DNA of 64,000 bases from Micromonospora sediminicola (GCF_900089585.1 NZ_FLRH01000004.1:613001-677000), one strand, 5' to 3'; numbered from the stretch's first letter, positions 15,695 to 24,694 are shown. Program-made: numbers and translations. The notes: generated by a model from the letters alone, not told the origin.

Positions 15695-15708
15695 GTTGAG
15701 CGTTCAAC
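15695..15708. promoter_or_regulatory. Inverted repeat in VOC/MarR divergent promoter
   Basis: GTTGAGCGTTCAAC has 5-bp arms (GTTGA/TCAAC) around 4 bp. It lies 24 bp from the VOC start and 23 bp from the MarR start, the expected site for an autoregulating MarR protein. Confidence 0.5.
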
Positions 15709-15730
15709 AACCGGCGTTATGATGGTCGTC

Positions 15731-16192
15731 ATGACCCGGTGGCTGGAACCCGACGAGCAGCGGACCTGGCGCGCCTTCCTCACCGCCTCCCGGGCGCTGA
15801 TGGAGACGCTCGACCGCGAGCTGCAACGCGACGCCGGCATGCCGCACGCCTACTACGAGATCCTGGTAAGGCTCTCCGAGGCCCCCGACCGGCGGCTGCG
15901 GATGAGCGACCTGGCCGACGCCACCGGCTCCTCGCGCAGCCGGCTCTCGCACGCCGCCGCCCGCCTGGAGGCCGCCGGCTGGATCCGCCGGGAGGACTGC
16001 CCCACCGACCGGCGCGGCCAGCTCGCCGTGCTCACCGACGACGGCTTCGCCACCCTGGCCGCCGCCGCCCCCGGCCACGTCGAGGGGGTACGCAGGCACC
16101 TGTTCGACGCGCTCAGCCCGGCCCAGGTCGACCAGCTGCGTCGGATCAGCGAGACGCTCGCCGCGCACCTGACCGGATCGGGACCAAACTGA
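15731..16192 (+). CDS. MarR-family transcriptional regulator
   Basis: 153 residues from ATG 15731; ATGs 9 and 12 bases upstream are in frame and possible. The winged helix-turn-helix is clear: YYEILVRLSEAPDRRLRMSD, LADATGSSRSRLSHAAARLE, then the wing IRREDCPTDRRGQLAVLT. A dimerising C-terminal helix ends the protein. It probably represses itself and the divergent VOC gene in response to a small aromatic or electrophile; ligand unknown. Confidence 0.9.
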   Translation: MTRWLEPDEQRTWRAFLTASRALMETLDRELQRDAGMPHAYYEILVRLSEAPDRRLRMSDLADATGSSRSRLSHAAARLEAAGWIRREDCPTDRRGQLAVLTDDGFATLAAAAPGHVEGVRRHLFDALSPAQVDQLRRISETLAAHLTGSGPN

Positions 16193-16240
16193 TCCACTCC
16201 GGGGGTTGTACTTACCGTCGCCGGATGAGCACGATGGGGC

Positions 16241-17797
16241 GTGTCCTCCGGCTTCGCTGACCTGACCGTCCAGGCGCACCACCTGGTGTCCGAAGGCGAC
16301 CTGACCGGCGCGCAACGGCTGCTCGCCGACGCGCTCAGCGACGCCGACCCCCGCCCCGCCAACGCCTCCCCCGAGCTGGCCGAGGCCGCCGGGTTGCAGG
16401 CCCGGCTGCTGGTCGCGCTCGGCGAGCCGCACTCCGCCCGGGGCTGGGCCGCGTTCGCGTACGCGGCGACCACCCGGCTGTTCGGCCGCTCCGACGAGCG
16501 CACCGTCACCGCCGCCGCCACCCTGGCCGCGGTGCTGCACCGGGTCGGCAGCGACGCCCGGGCGGCCCGGCTCTACTCCGACGTCATCATCGAGCTGACC
16601 GCCCGCGACGGGCCGGAGTCCCAGCGGGTGCTGGCCGCCCACGCCGACCTGGCCACGGTGGAATACGCGCGCGGCCAGTGCGAGGTGGCCCGTGACCGGC
16701 TCCAGGACGCGTGGGAGCTGCACCGCGAGGTCTACGGCGACGGCCACCCCAGCGGCATCAAGATGCTGGCCAAGCTCGGCGCGATGGAACGCGACTGCGG
16801 CCGGTACGCCGACGCGCACGAGCACCTGGCGCTCGCCGAGGACCTGTGCCGGGCCCACCTGGACTCCGACGACCCGCTCGCCGTGCAGGTGGCCGGGCTG
16901 GCCCGGGCCGCCGCCGACCCGGACCACGTCTGCCCCGCGCCCGAGCCGCCCGCCCCGGAGCCGCCGGTGGTGCCCGCCGCCCGCGTCCCCCCGCCCGCCG
17001 AGGGTCCCCCCGACCTGCCGCCCTACACCCCACCCGCGCTCGACGACCCGGTCCGGACGCCGCTCTACCACCCACCGGGCCGGGGCACCGACGCGGCGCA
17101 CGTGCCCACGCCCCGCACCCCGCCCGAGGCCGACGGCGACGCGTTCGACGACTACCCGTGGCCGCCGGACGACCCGGTCGACCAGCCGTGGCGGCCCGGC
17201 GAGGACGCGCTGCCCCCGACCGTGGTCGGGCTCACCGACGACCCGCCGCCGGGCGTACGCCGGGTGCCGCCGGCCGACCCGCCCGGGCCACCGTCGCGCT
17301 ACCTGCCGGTGCACGTGCCCCGGCCGCCCGCCGCCGAGCCGCGCGCCCGGCCCTGGCTGCCGCTGGCGGTGCTCGGGGTGGTGGTGGCGCTGCTGCTCGG
17401 CACCATCGCGGTGATCGCCGGGGTGTCCCGGGTGGACGACGCCCGCGACACGCCGCCGCCGGCGTCGAGCGGCCCGCCGGCCTCGACGCGTCCCGCCCCG
17501 ACCACGCCGCCGGCCGCCTCCCCGGGCACCCCGCCCGGGCGGCTCGCGCTGACCGACCGGCGCGACAGCATCGTGCTGAGCTGGACCTACCCGACCGGCG
17601 CGGAGGGCCCGGTGGTGATCGCCGGGGGCCGCTCGGGCCAGCCGCAGGGCACGTTCGCCACGCTGCCGGCCGGCTCCACCGACTACATCGCCTACGGCCT
17701 CGACCGCACCACCGACTACTGCTTCACCGTGGCGCTCGTCTGGTCCACCGACAGCGTCGCGCGGACCGGGCCGGTCTGCACGAAACGGCGCCGCTGA
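16241..17797 (+). CDS. TPR / proline-rich / single-TM / FN3-like protein
   Basis: 518 residues, GTG start. Residues 1-210 form tetratricopeptide-like helices (AQRLLADAL, ARLYSDVI, ARDRLQDAWELHREVYGDGHPS). Residues about 225-360 are a long Pro/Asp-rich region. A TM helix follows at about 370-390 (WLPLAVLGVVVALLLGTIAV). The extracytoplasmic tail has a Thr/Pro linker and a fibronectin-III-like domain (DSIVLSWTYP, TDYCFTVALVW). TPRs thus face the cytoplasm and the FN3-like domain the outside. Function unknown; the layout suggests a scaffold or envelope-signalling protein. Confidence 0.75.
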   Translation: MSSGFADLTVQAHHLVSEGDLTGAQRLLADALSDADPRPANASPELAEAAGLQARLLVALGEPHSARGWAAFAYAATTRLFGRSDERTVTAAATLAAVLHRVGSDARAARLYSDVIIELTARDGPESQRVLAAHADLATVEYARGQCEVARDRLQDAWELHREVYGDGHPSGIKMLAKLGAMERDCGRYADAHEHLALAEDLCRAHLDSDDPLAVQVAGLARAAADPDHVCPAPEPPAPEPPVVPAARVPPPAEGPPDLPPYTPPALDDPVRTPLYHPPGRGTDAAHVPTPRTPPEADGDAFDDYPWPPDDPVDQPWRPGEDALPPTVVGLTDDPPPGVRRVPPADPPGPPSRYLPVHVPRPPAAEPRARPWLPLAVLGVVVALLLGTIAVIAGVSRVDDARDTPPPASSGPPASTRPAPTTPPAASPGTPPGRLALTDRRDSIVLSWTYPTGAEGPVVIAGGRSGQPQGTFATLPAGSTDYIAYGLDRTTDYCFTVALVWSTDSVARTGPVCTKRRR

Positions 17798-17801
17798 CAC
17801 C

Positions 17802-19193
17802 TCACTCCGGGTCCGGCTCGGCCAGCGCCGGCAGGCGTACCGTCGCCCGCAGCCCGGGCGCGACGGCGCCCGGCGTCGCGTCCGCCAGCTCCACCGTGCC
17901 ACCGGCCCGGCGCACCAACTCGCGCACGATGGCCAGGCCGAGGCCCGCGCCGCCGGCGTCCCGGGCCCGGGCGTCGTCCAGCCGGGTGAACCGGGCGAAC
18001 ACCCGCTCCCGATCCGCCGCCGGGACGCCCGGCCCGTCGTCGGTCACGGTGACCAGGTGGTACGCCCCGGCCGGGCCGGTCACGGCCAGCTCCACCGCGC
18101 CGTGCGCGTGCCGCAGCGCGTTGTCCACCAGGTTGACCAGCACCCGGCGCAGCTCCCCCGGATCCCCCTCGACCCACCACGCCCCGCTCGGCACGACCAG
18201 CCGCACGGGCGGGGACGGGTAGCGGGCGGCCACCGCGCGCAGCAGCCCACCCAGCTCCACCGGACCCACCGGCGACGGTCGCGCCGCCTGCTCGTCCAGG
18301 CGGGCCAGCAGCAGCAGGTCGTCGACCAGGCGGCCCAGCCGCTCGGTGTCGGCCAGCAGGTCGTCGGCCACCGCCGGCCAGTCGGTGTCGCCGCCGAGCC
18401 GGCGGGCCACCTCCAGCTCGGTCCGCATGTTGGTCAGCGGGCTGCGCAACTCGTGCGCGGCATCGGCGACGAACGCCCGCTGCCGGTCCCGGGACGCGGC
18501 CAACCGGTCCAGCATGTCGTTGAGCGTCACCGCGAGCCGGTGGATCTCGTCCTGCCCGGCCGGCACCGGCAGGCGTTCCGCGCCGGCCCGGCCGGTGATC
18601 TCGGCGGCGCCGCTGCGCAGCTCCTCCACCGGGCGCAGCGTCGCGCCGACCACCCGCCACGCCACCACCGCCAGCCCGGCCACCAGCAGCGGGAAGCCGA
18701 CCAGCAGCAGGTTGCGCACCACGTGCAGGCTGTGCCGGACGTCGGAGAGCGACTTGGCCACCAGCACCGTGCGCGGCTCCTGGGGCGTGCCGGCCGGCAC
18801 CGTCACCACCCGCACCGGCCCGGACATGCCGACCCGCTGCCCGTCCACCACCAGCCGCTGCCGCTGCCCGGGCCGCAGCTCGTCCGGGCCGAGCATCGGC
18901 ACCAGGCGGTCCGCGTCGATCGACGCGGCCCGGATCCGGGCCTGCCCGTCGACCACCTGCACCCGCAGCTGCCCGCCGGCCACCGGCAACGGGTCCGGCA
19001 GCGCGTCCTCGGCGGTGAGCAGGGCGACCGCGTCGGCGGTGCGCAGCGCCTCCTCGTCCACCGACCGTTGCAGCGTCCAGCCGAGCGCGCCGAGCAGCAG
19101 CGCGCCACCGAGCGCGAAGCCGAGCACCAGCCCGAGCACGCCCAGCGCCAGCAGCCGGGCCCGCAGCCCCAGGCGGCGCAGCGGGCGGATCAC
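17802..19193 (-). CDS. Sensor histidine kinase (OmpR-partner, HAMP)
   Basis: 463 residues from GTG 19193, overlapping the response-regulator stop by four bases. TM helices at 10-38 and 159-180 bound an extracytoplasmic sensor of about 120 residues. A HAMP linker is followed by HisKA with H247 in DAAHELRSPLTNM, N-box NLVDNALRHAH, G1 DDGPGVP, and G2 GAGLGLAIV. All catalytic boxes are present. Together with the adjacent regulator it forms a classical two-component system; the LolA-like envelope protein divergent from it is a plausible target. Confidence 0.9.
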   Translation of the reverse strand: MIRPLRRLGLRARLLALGVLGLVLGFALGGALLLGALGWTLQRSVDEEALRTADAVALLTAEDALPDPLPVAGGQLRVQVVDGQARIRAASIDADRLVPMLGPDELRPGQRQRLVVDGQRVGMSGPVRVVTVPAGTPQEPRTVLVAKSLSDVRHSLHVVRNLLLVGFPLLVAGLAVVAWRVVGATLRPVEELRSGAAEITGRAGAERLPVPAGQDEIHRLAVTLNDMLDRLAASRDRQRAFVADAAHELRSPLTNMRTELEVARRLGGDTDWPAVADDLLADTERLGRLVDDLLLLARLDEQAARPSPVGPVELGGLLRAVAARYPSPPVRLVVPSGAWWVEGDPGELRRVLVNLVDNALRHAHGAVELAVTGPAGAYHLVTVTDDGPGVPAADRERVFARFTRLDDARARDAGGAGLGLAIVRELVRRAGGTVELADATPGAVAPGLRATVRLPALAEPDPE

Positions 19194-19846
19194 GTGGCCA
19201 ACCGGTAGCCGGCGCCGCGGACCGTCTCCAGCCGCTCCCGGCCGATCTTGCGGCGCAGGTAGCCGACGTAGACCTCCACCGCGTTCGGCGCGGTGTCGAC
19301 CGAGGCGTCCCAGACGTGGTCCAGCAGCTCGGTCTTCGACACCACCTCGCCGGCCCGGCGCATCAGGTAGTCGAGCAGCGCGTACTCGCGGCTGGTCAGC
19401 ACCACCTCGACGTCGTCCCGGGTGACCCGTCGCCGGGCCGGGTCCAGGCGCAGGTCGCCGACCGTCAGCACGGCCGGCCGCCGGGGCGCGCCGCGGCGCA
19501 GCAGCGCCCGCAGCCGGGCCAGCAGCACCACGTACGAGAAGGGCTTGGTCAGGTAGTCGTCGGCGCCGCAGTCCAGCCCGTCGGCCTGGTCGTACTCGCC
19601 GTCCTTGGCCGAGAGCATCAGCACCGGCAGCCAGCGCTGCTCGGCGCGCAGCCGGCGCACCACCTCGTAACCGGAGAGGCCGGGCAGCATCACGTCGAGG
19701 ATCATCGCGTCGTACTCGCCGTGCCGGGCCGCGTCCAGCCCCTCCGGGCCGGTGCCGGCCACGTCGACCACGAAGCCCTCCGCCGACAGGCCCCGCCGCA
19801 GCGCCGCGGCGAGCCGCGTCTCGTCCTCCACCACCAGCAACCGCAC
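19190..19846 (-). CDS. OmpR/PhoB-family response regulator
   Basis: 218 residues from GTG 19846; a GTG at 19873 would add nine. Receiver domain: VRLLVVEDE acidic pair, phosphoacceptor D51 in MILDVMLPG, LSAKD and K in LTKPF. C-terminal winged helix: LTSREYALLDYLMRRAGEVV, PNAVEVYVGYLRRKIG, VRGAGYRL. Cognate of the kinase encoded by the overlapping downstream gene. It diverges from the LolA-like gene, with under 100 bp between. Confidence 0.9.
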   Translation of the reverse strand: MRLLVVEDETRLAAALRRGLSAEGFVVDVAGTGPEGLDAARHGEYDAMILDVMLPGLSGYEVVRRLRAEQRWLPVLMLSAKDGEYDQADGLDCGADDYLTKPFSYVVLLARLRALLRRGAPRRPAVLTVGDLRLDPARRRVTRDDVEVVLTSREYALLDYLMRRAGEVVSKTELLDHVWDASVDTAPNAVEVYVGYLRRKIGRERLETVRGAGYRLAT

Positions 19847-19941
19847 CGGTCCAGGGTGCCACCATGGGGTCACCCGTAGGGGATCTCCTCAGCGTCGTCA
19901 CAGCGACGATCGCGCAGCATGGAGCGCAGGAGGTGCACACT

Positions 19942-21084
19942 ATGTCCGTGATGAAGAACCGCGCCGTGCTGCGCTGGCTGGTCCCGGTGACCGCGGGGGT
20001 CGCCGTGATCGGTGGTGGCGCCGCCGTCGGCACGTTCGCCGCCGGCGCCGACCCGGCCCTGCCGCCGCGCAGCGCGGCCCAGCTGTTGGAAGACCTGCGT
20101 ACGTCCCGCCTGGACGGGCTCTCCGGCACCGTGGTGCAGCGCGCCGACCTCGGTCTGCCGCCGATCGCCGCGCTCGCCGGCCAGGCCACCGGCAACCAGC
20201 TCGCCGGCCTGGTCTCCGGCACGCACACGCTGCGCGTCTGGTACGGCGGCGAGGACCGGCAGCGGCTCGCCCTGGTCGACACGCTCGGCGAACAGGACGT
20301 GCTGCGCAACGGGCGCGACGTCTGGACCTGGAACAGCCGGGAGAACACCGCCGTCCACCGGAAGCTGCCGGCCGACGGCAAGGACCTGGCGTCCGCGCCG
20401 GCCACCCCGGCCGACGCCACCGAGCAGGCGCTGGCCGCGATCGACCCGACCACGGCGGTGACCGTGGGCCGCTCGGCCACGGTGGCCGGTCGGGACGTGT
20501 ACGAGCTGGTGCTCACGCCGCGCGACAAGGCGTCGCTGGTGCACCAGGTGCGGATCGCGCTGGACGCGAAGGAGCACGTGCCGCTGCGCTTCGAGGTGCT
20601 CGCCGACGGCGCCGACGAGCCGGCGTTCGAGGTGGCCTTCACCCAGGTCGACTTCCGGACCCCGGACGCCGACCAGTTCCGCTTCAACCCGCCGCCCGGC
20701 GTCAGGGTCACCGAGGCGCCGGCCGACGAGCGGCCCGGGCCGGCCGGCCGGATGCCCGGTGCGCCGGGCGCCGGCAAGGCCACCGGCGGGGCGGACGCCG
20801 ACCGCCCCGACGTGCGTACCGTCGGCACCGGCTGGACCACCGTGGTGGTCGCCAAGCTCGACGAGGCGCTCGGCGCGGGCGCCGGCGGCGCGAAGGCCGG
20901 CAAGGACGCGCCGGACGCGGAGATGCTGAGCCGGGTGCTCGGTGACCTGCCGAAGGTCAGCGGCGACTGGGGAAGCGGCCGGCTGCTCAGCGGCAAGCTG
21001 TTCAGCGTGCTGCTGACCGACGACGGCCGGGTGCTCGCCGGGCTGGTCACGCCGGAGCGGCTCTACCAGGCGGCCAAGGGCTGA
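19942..21084 (+). CDS. LolA-like / DUF2092 envelope protein
   Basis: 380 residues from ATG 19942 with AGGAGG 8 bp upstream. An N-terminal hydrophobic segment (about 12-37) acts as a signal peptide or anchor. The body is a LolA/RseB-like half-barrel: LSGTVVQRADLGLP, LRVWYGGEDRQRLAL, DVWTWNSRENTAVHR, DVYELVLTPRDK and VPLRFEVLAD. A Gly/Ala-rich linker follows near 285-335. Such proteins bind acyl chains or monitor the envelope. Divergent from a two-component system that may control it. Confidence 0.8.
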   Translation: MSVMKNRAVLRWLVPVTAGVAVIGGGAAVGTFAAGADPALPPRSAAQLLEDLRTSRLDGLSGTVVQRADLGLPPIAALAGQATGNQLAGLVSGTHTLRVWYGGEDRQRLALVDTLGEQDVLRNGRDVWTWNSRENTAVHRKLPADGKDLASAPATPADATEQALAAIDPTTAVTVGRSATVAGRDVYELVLTPRDKASLVHQVRIALDAKEHVPLRFEVLADGADEPAFEVAFTQVDFRTPDADQFRFNPPPGVRVTEAPADERPGPAGRMPGAPGAGKATGGADADRPDVRTVGTGWTTVVVAKLDEALGAGAGGAKAGKDAPDAEMLSRVLGDLPKVSGDWGSGRLLSGKLFSVLLTDDGRVLAGLVTPERLYQAAKG

Positions 21085-21092
21085 ACCGCCGC

Positions 21093-21132
21093 GCTCGGGG
21101 CCCGGTCGACGGACGTCGACCGGGCCCCGAGC
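21093..21132 (+). terminator. Perfect 18-bp hairpin terminator
   Basis: An 18-bp fully matched GC-rich stem with a 4-nt GGAC loop lies 9 bp after the LolA-like gene stop. It separates that gene from helD. Confidence 0.85.
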
Positions 21133-21193
21133 CGTGTCCGGGCTTGGTCGGGTGGCGGGCGACGCGCTATCTTTCTCAGTTCAGGCACAAAAA

Positions 21194-21219
21194 AGGAATG
21201 GCTTTTGAATGCCATTCCT
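21194..21219 (+). promoter_or_regulatory. AT-rich 5' leader hairpin upstream of helD
   Basis: AGGAATGGC and GCCATTCCT form a perfect 9-bp stem around an 8-nt loop (TTTTGAAT), preceded by a run of seven A. It sits in a roughly 70-bp AT-rich stretch, striking in this genome, 30 bp upstream of the helD start. A seven-codon frame (ATG 21209, MPFLRQF) begins within the hairpin and stops before the helD RBS. Confidence 0.5.
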
Positions 21220-21248
21220 GCGGCAATTTTAGTCAATGAGGAGCCGGC

Positions 21249-23540
21249 TTGTCAATGCACTCCGACGTGGCGGGTGACCTGCACCAGGACGACGAGATCG
21301 GTCGCGAGCAGGAGTACGTCTCGATGCTCTACGACCGGCTGGACGGCATGCGGGACCAGGCCGCCCGCCGACTCGACGAGGAGTTGCGCCACACCGGCGG
21401 CACCCAGCAGGCGCGGTCGCAGCGCGACGCCACCGTCGCGATGTACGCCGACCAGGTCGAGCAGTTCTCCGCGGTCGAGTCCGGCCTCTGCTTCGGCCGC
21501 CTCGACGGCGACGAGGGCGTCGCCCGCTACATCGGGCGGATCGGCATCTTCGACACCTCCGGCGACTACGACCCGCTGCTGATGGACTGGCGCGCCCCCG
21601 CCGCCCGCCCGTTCTACCTGGCCACCGCCGCCAACCCGCAGGGCGTACGCCGGCGGCGGCACCTGCGTACCCGCGAGCGCAAGGTCACCGGGCTCAACGA
21701 CGAGGTGCTGGACATCACCGCCGCCTCCCCCACCGCCCACGAGGAGGTCACCGGCGAGGCGTCGCTGCTCGCCGCGCTCAACGCCGGGCGTACCGGCCGG
21801 ATGCGCGACATCGTCGAGACGATCCAGGCCGAGCAGGACCGGATCATCCGCGCCGACCTGCCGGGCGTGATGGTGGTGCAGGGCGGGCCGGGCACCGGCA
21901 AGACGGCGGTGGCGCTGCACCGGGCCGCCTACCTGCTCTACACGCACCGGCAGCAGCTCTCCACCCGGGGCGTGCTGCTGGTCGGCCCGAACGCCACGTT
22001 CCTGCGCTACATCTCCCAGGTGCTGCCGGCGCTGGCCGAGACCGGCGTGCTGCTGCGTACCCAGGCCGACCTCTTTCCCGGGGTGCACGCCCGGCGCATC
22101 GAGCCGGCCACCACCGCCGCGCTCAAGGGCCGCGCCGTGCTGACCGAGGTGCTCGCCGCGGCGGTCCGGGACCGGCAGTGGGTGCCGGCCGAACCGATCG
22201 CGATCGAGCTGCCCCAGCGGGAGGTGCTCACGCTCGACCCGGAGACGGTCCGCCAGGCCCGCGACCGGGTCCGCCGCACCGGCCGGGCGCACAACCTGGC
22301 CCGCGCGCTGTTCGACATCGAGATCGTGCACGCGCTCGCCGACCAGGTGGCCGAGCGCATCGGCGCGGACCCGCTGGGCGGGGAGAACCTGCTCTCCGAG
22401 GCGGACCGGGCCGAGATCCGCCGCGAGCTGCGCGAGGAGCCGGAGATCCGGGCCGCGCTGGACGAGCTGTGGCCGGTGCTCACCCCGCAGCGCCTGCTCG
22501 CCGACCTGTTCGCGTCGCCGGAGCGGATCGCCGCCGCCGCGCCGATGCTCACCGACGCCGAGCGGGCCGCCCTGCACCGGGAGCCCGGTGGCTGGACGCC
22601 GGCCGACGTGCCGCTGCTGGACGAGGCCGCCGAACTGCTCGGCGAGGACGAACGCGCCGCCGCCGCCCGCCGGGAACGGATCCGCGCGATGGAGCGCGAG
22701 TACGCCGAGGGCGTGCTGGAGATCTGGCGCGGTTCCCGCTCGATCGACGTGGAGGACGAGGCCGACGGCGGTGAGATCCTCGGCGTGACCGACCTGATCG
22801 ACGCCGCCCGGCTCTCCGAGCGGCAGGAGGAGTCCGACCGGCTCACCACCGCGCAACGCGCCGCCGCGGACCGGACGTGGGCGTTCGGGCACGTCATCGT
22901 CGACGAGGCGCAGGAGCTCTCGCCGATGGCCTGGCGGCTGCTGATGCGCCGCTGCCCGAGCCGGTCGATGACCGTCGTCGGGGACGTCGCGCAGACCGGC
23001 GCGCTGGCCGGCACCCCGTCCTGGGGGGAGGCGCTGGCGCCGTACGTGGCGGACCGGTGGCGGTTGGAGGAGCTGACCGTCAGCTACCGCACCCCCGCCG
23101 AGATCATGGCGGTCGCCGCCGACGTGCTCGCCGAGATCGACCCGGCCCTGCGCCCGCCCCGCTCGGTGCGCGCCACCGGCGTACCGCCGTGGGACCGCAC
23201 CGTCGCGGCGGCCTCGCTGGTCGACGCGCTGGTCGAGGCGACCGCGCGGGAGGCCGCCGGGCTCGGCGACGGGCGGCTCGGCGTGATCGTGCCGACCGGC
23301 CGGGTGACCGAGCTGGGCGCCGCCGTCGTCGCGGCGCTGCCCGAGGCGACCGTCGGTGAGCAGCCGGAGCTGGCGAACCGGGTGGTGGTGCTGACCACCG
23401 AGCAGGCCAAGGGGCTGGAGTTCGACTCGGTGCTGGTGGTGGAGCCGGAACGGATCGTGTCCGAGTCGCCGCGCGGGCACAGCGACCTCTACGTCGCGCT
23501 CACCCGCGCCACCCAGCGCCTCGGGATCCTCCGCGTGTAA
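21249..23540 (+). CDS. helD: HelD-type RNA polymerase-associated UvrD-like ATPase
   Basis: 763 residues. TTG 21249 has GAGGAG 5 bp upstream; ATG 21255 is the alternative. An N-terminal helical coiled-coil arm (EQEYVSMLYDRLDGM) leads to the class-II HelD core LLMDWRAPAARPFYLATA. Superfamily-1 motifs: Walker A GGPGTGKT at 212-219, VIVDEAQELSPM, SYRTPAEI, and VVLTTEQAKGLEFD with ALTRATQRLGI. HelD binds RNA polymerase, clears nucleic acid from it and recycles stalled enzyme; related proteins protect from rifamycins. Single gene with an unusual AT-rich leader. Confidence 0.88.
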   Translation: MSMHSDVAGDLHQDDEIGREQEYVSMLYDRLDGMRDQAARRLDEELRHTGGTQQARSQRDATVAMYADQVEQFSAVESGLCFGRLDGDEGVARYIGRIGIFDTSGDYDPLLMDWRAPAARPFYLATAANPQGVRRRRHLRTRERKVTGLNDEVLDITAASPTAHEEVTGEASLLAALNAGRTGRMRDIVETIQAEQDRIIRADLPGVMVVQGGPGTGKTAVALHRAAYLLYTHRQQLSTRGVLLVGPNATFLRYISQVLPALAETGVLLRTQADLFPGVHARRIEPATTAALKGRAVLTEVLAAAVRDRQWVPAEPIAIELPQREVLTLDPETVRQARDRVRRTGRAHNLARALFDIEIVHALADQVAERIGADPLGGENLLSEADRAEIRRELREEPEIRAALDELWPVLTPQRLLADLFASPERIAAAAPMLTDAERAALHREPGGWTPADVPLLDEAAELLGEDERAAAARRERIRAMEREYAEGVLEIWRGSRSIDVEDEADGGEILGVTDLIDAARLSERQEESDRLTTAQRAAADRTWAFGHVIVDEAQELSPMAWRLLMRRCPSRSMTVVGDVAQTGALAGTPSWGEALAPYVADRWRLEELTVSYRTPAEIMAVAADVLAEIDPALRPPRSVRATGVPPWDRTVAAASLVDALVEATAREAAGLGDGRLGVIVPTGRVTELGAAVVAALPEATVGEQPELANRVVVLTTEQAKGLEFDSVLVVEPERIVSESPRGHSDLYVALTRATQRLGILRV

Positions 23541-23591
23541 GGAAGGGCCCCTCCTTAACGCATCCGGTAGAGGAGGGGCCCCTTCTTAACC
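23541..23591. repeat. Micromonosporaceae-type GGGGCCCC inverted repeat
   Basis: Directly after the helD stop come two facing arms: GGAAGGGCCCCTCCTTAACG and GAGGAGGGGCCCCTTCTTAA, separated by about 10 bp. I associate this arm sequence with a repeat scattered through Micromonospora/Salinispora genomes. Here, between converging genes, it may also act as a terminator. A second diverged copy lies inside the alpha-galactosidase gene. Confidence 0.75.
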
Positions 23592-23595
23592 ACTG

Positions 23596-24027
23596 TCAGC
23601 CCGGGTTGGCGCCCTCGTCGGTGAAGTTGCCGACCTGGGCGCCGCTCGCCGAGGCGTCACTGGTTGAACCGCCGGACGGGGTGCTCATCCCACCGGTCGT
23701 GGCGTCCCCGGTGGTGGTCGGCGCCACCTTGCCCGGGTGCCGCTCCGGCTGCCGGGCCACCCGCCGCACGCTGGCCGGGCCGGCGGTGCCACCGGTCGTG
23801 GTGACCGCGCCCTGGCCCCGGGTGGGGCCGCCGTCGCGCAGCACGGTCGGGTCGACCGGAACGTGCGCGGGGTCGTCCGGATCCGACTCCTGGATCATCC
23901 GCTCCACGTCGGTCTGCGGCACGGTGACCTCGTCGAGCGCGCCCTCGCCGTACACGCCGCCGGCGACCCGCTGCTCGGCCTGCCGGGCGGCGTCCTGCCG
24001 CATGTCGTCCTCACGCACGTCAACCAC
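23596..24027 (-). CDS. Low-complexity hypothetical protein (143 aa)
   Basis: 143 residues, GTG start. The N-terminal 45 residues are acidic with an ordered look (QAEQRVAGGVYGEGALDEVT, VERMIQESDPDDP). The rest is Gly/Thr/Ser/Pro-rich and probably disordered, with no membrane segment or signal. I recognise no domain. Codon use with strong third-position GC supports a real gene; function unknown. It is the tail-to-tail neighbour of helD. Confidence 0.6.
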   Translation of the reverse strand: MVDVREDDMRQDAARQAEQRVAGGVYGEGALDEVTVPQTDVERMIQESDPDDPAHVPVDPTVLRDGGPTRGQGAVTTTGGTAGPASVRRVARQPERHPGKVAPTTTGDATTGGMSTPSGGSTSDASASGAQVGNFTDEGANPG

Positions 24028-24294
24028 CTCGTCGCTCCGGTGTCGGGTGTCAGTGATGCGTGCCCGAGGGCCGGTGGCTGAAACCGGCCCACCCCCGGTG
24101 ACGCCTGATATACGCCCCGCTGTCCGGTTCCCCGCAGGGGCGGCGACGGCCGGGCATCCGGCGGTTAGCTTGTCTCCGGGGTCGGGTAGTCGGAGGGTGC
24201 CCCCGCCACAGAGCGCGAACCGTGCCGTGGCCGACCTGCGGTAGCGGGGCGAGGGTGTGCAGGTAACGACTCATCAAATCCTGAGGAGGACCAG

Positions 24295-24672
24295 ATGAGC
24301 ACGCAGGCTGCATCCACCAGGCCGATGAACCGGCCGATGTCCGACGTCCAGAACCGGGCGAGCATGCAGGACACGTCGACCCGTCAGATGCCGTCGATGC
24401 ACGACGGCCACCGGGAGCAGATGCCCAGCCCCGGCACCGAGACGAAGCAGGCGTTCCTCACCACCGAGTTCTGGGTGTACGCCGCGGCCGTCGCGGTCGT
24501 CGTGATCGCCGCGTTCTGGCGGGGTGCCGCCACCAACGGCCTGAACATCAACAACCCGAACCAGGCCTGGTGGTACCTGACCGCGCTGACCGGCGCGTAC
24601 CTGGTCAGCCGGGGCCTGTCGAAGGCGGGCAGCGCGCGTCGCTCCGGCAAGGAGCGTCGAGGCCGGCACTGA
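24295..24672 (+). CDS. Small two-TM membrane protein (125 aa)
   Basis: 125 residues, ATG start with a GAGGAGG-type RBS 9 bp upstream. A Met/Gln/Ser-rich polar N-terminal 55 residues is followed by two TM helices (about 60-76, FWVYAAAVAVVVIAAFW, and 92-107, WWYLTALTGAYLVSRGL). A basic C-terminal tail ends the protein. It resembles conserved small actinobacterial membrane proteins without known role. Ends at a bidirectional hairpin shared with spo0M. Confidence 0.75.
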   Translation: MSTQAASTRPMNRPMSDVQNRASMQDTSTRQMPSMHDGHREQMPSPGTETKQAFLTTEFWVYAAAVAVVVIAAFWRGAATNGLNINNPNQAWWYLTALTGAYLVSRGLSKAGSARRSGKERRGRH

Positions 24673-24694
24673 CCCTCACGGTCACGCCAACGGC

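Noticed and set aside
21252..23480. 742-codon minus-strand frame opposite helD
   Set aside because: Complementary-strand artefact of high third-position GC; helD has all helicase motifs and an RBS.
24068..24090. GGGCCGGT/ACCGGCCC hairpin upstream of the 143-aa gene
   Set aside because: An 8-bp GC palindrome is not unusual at this GC content and its position gives no clear role.
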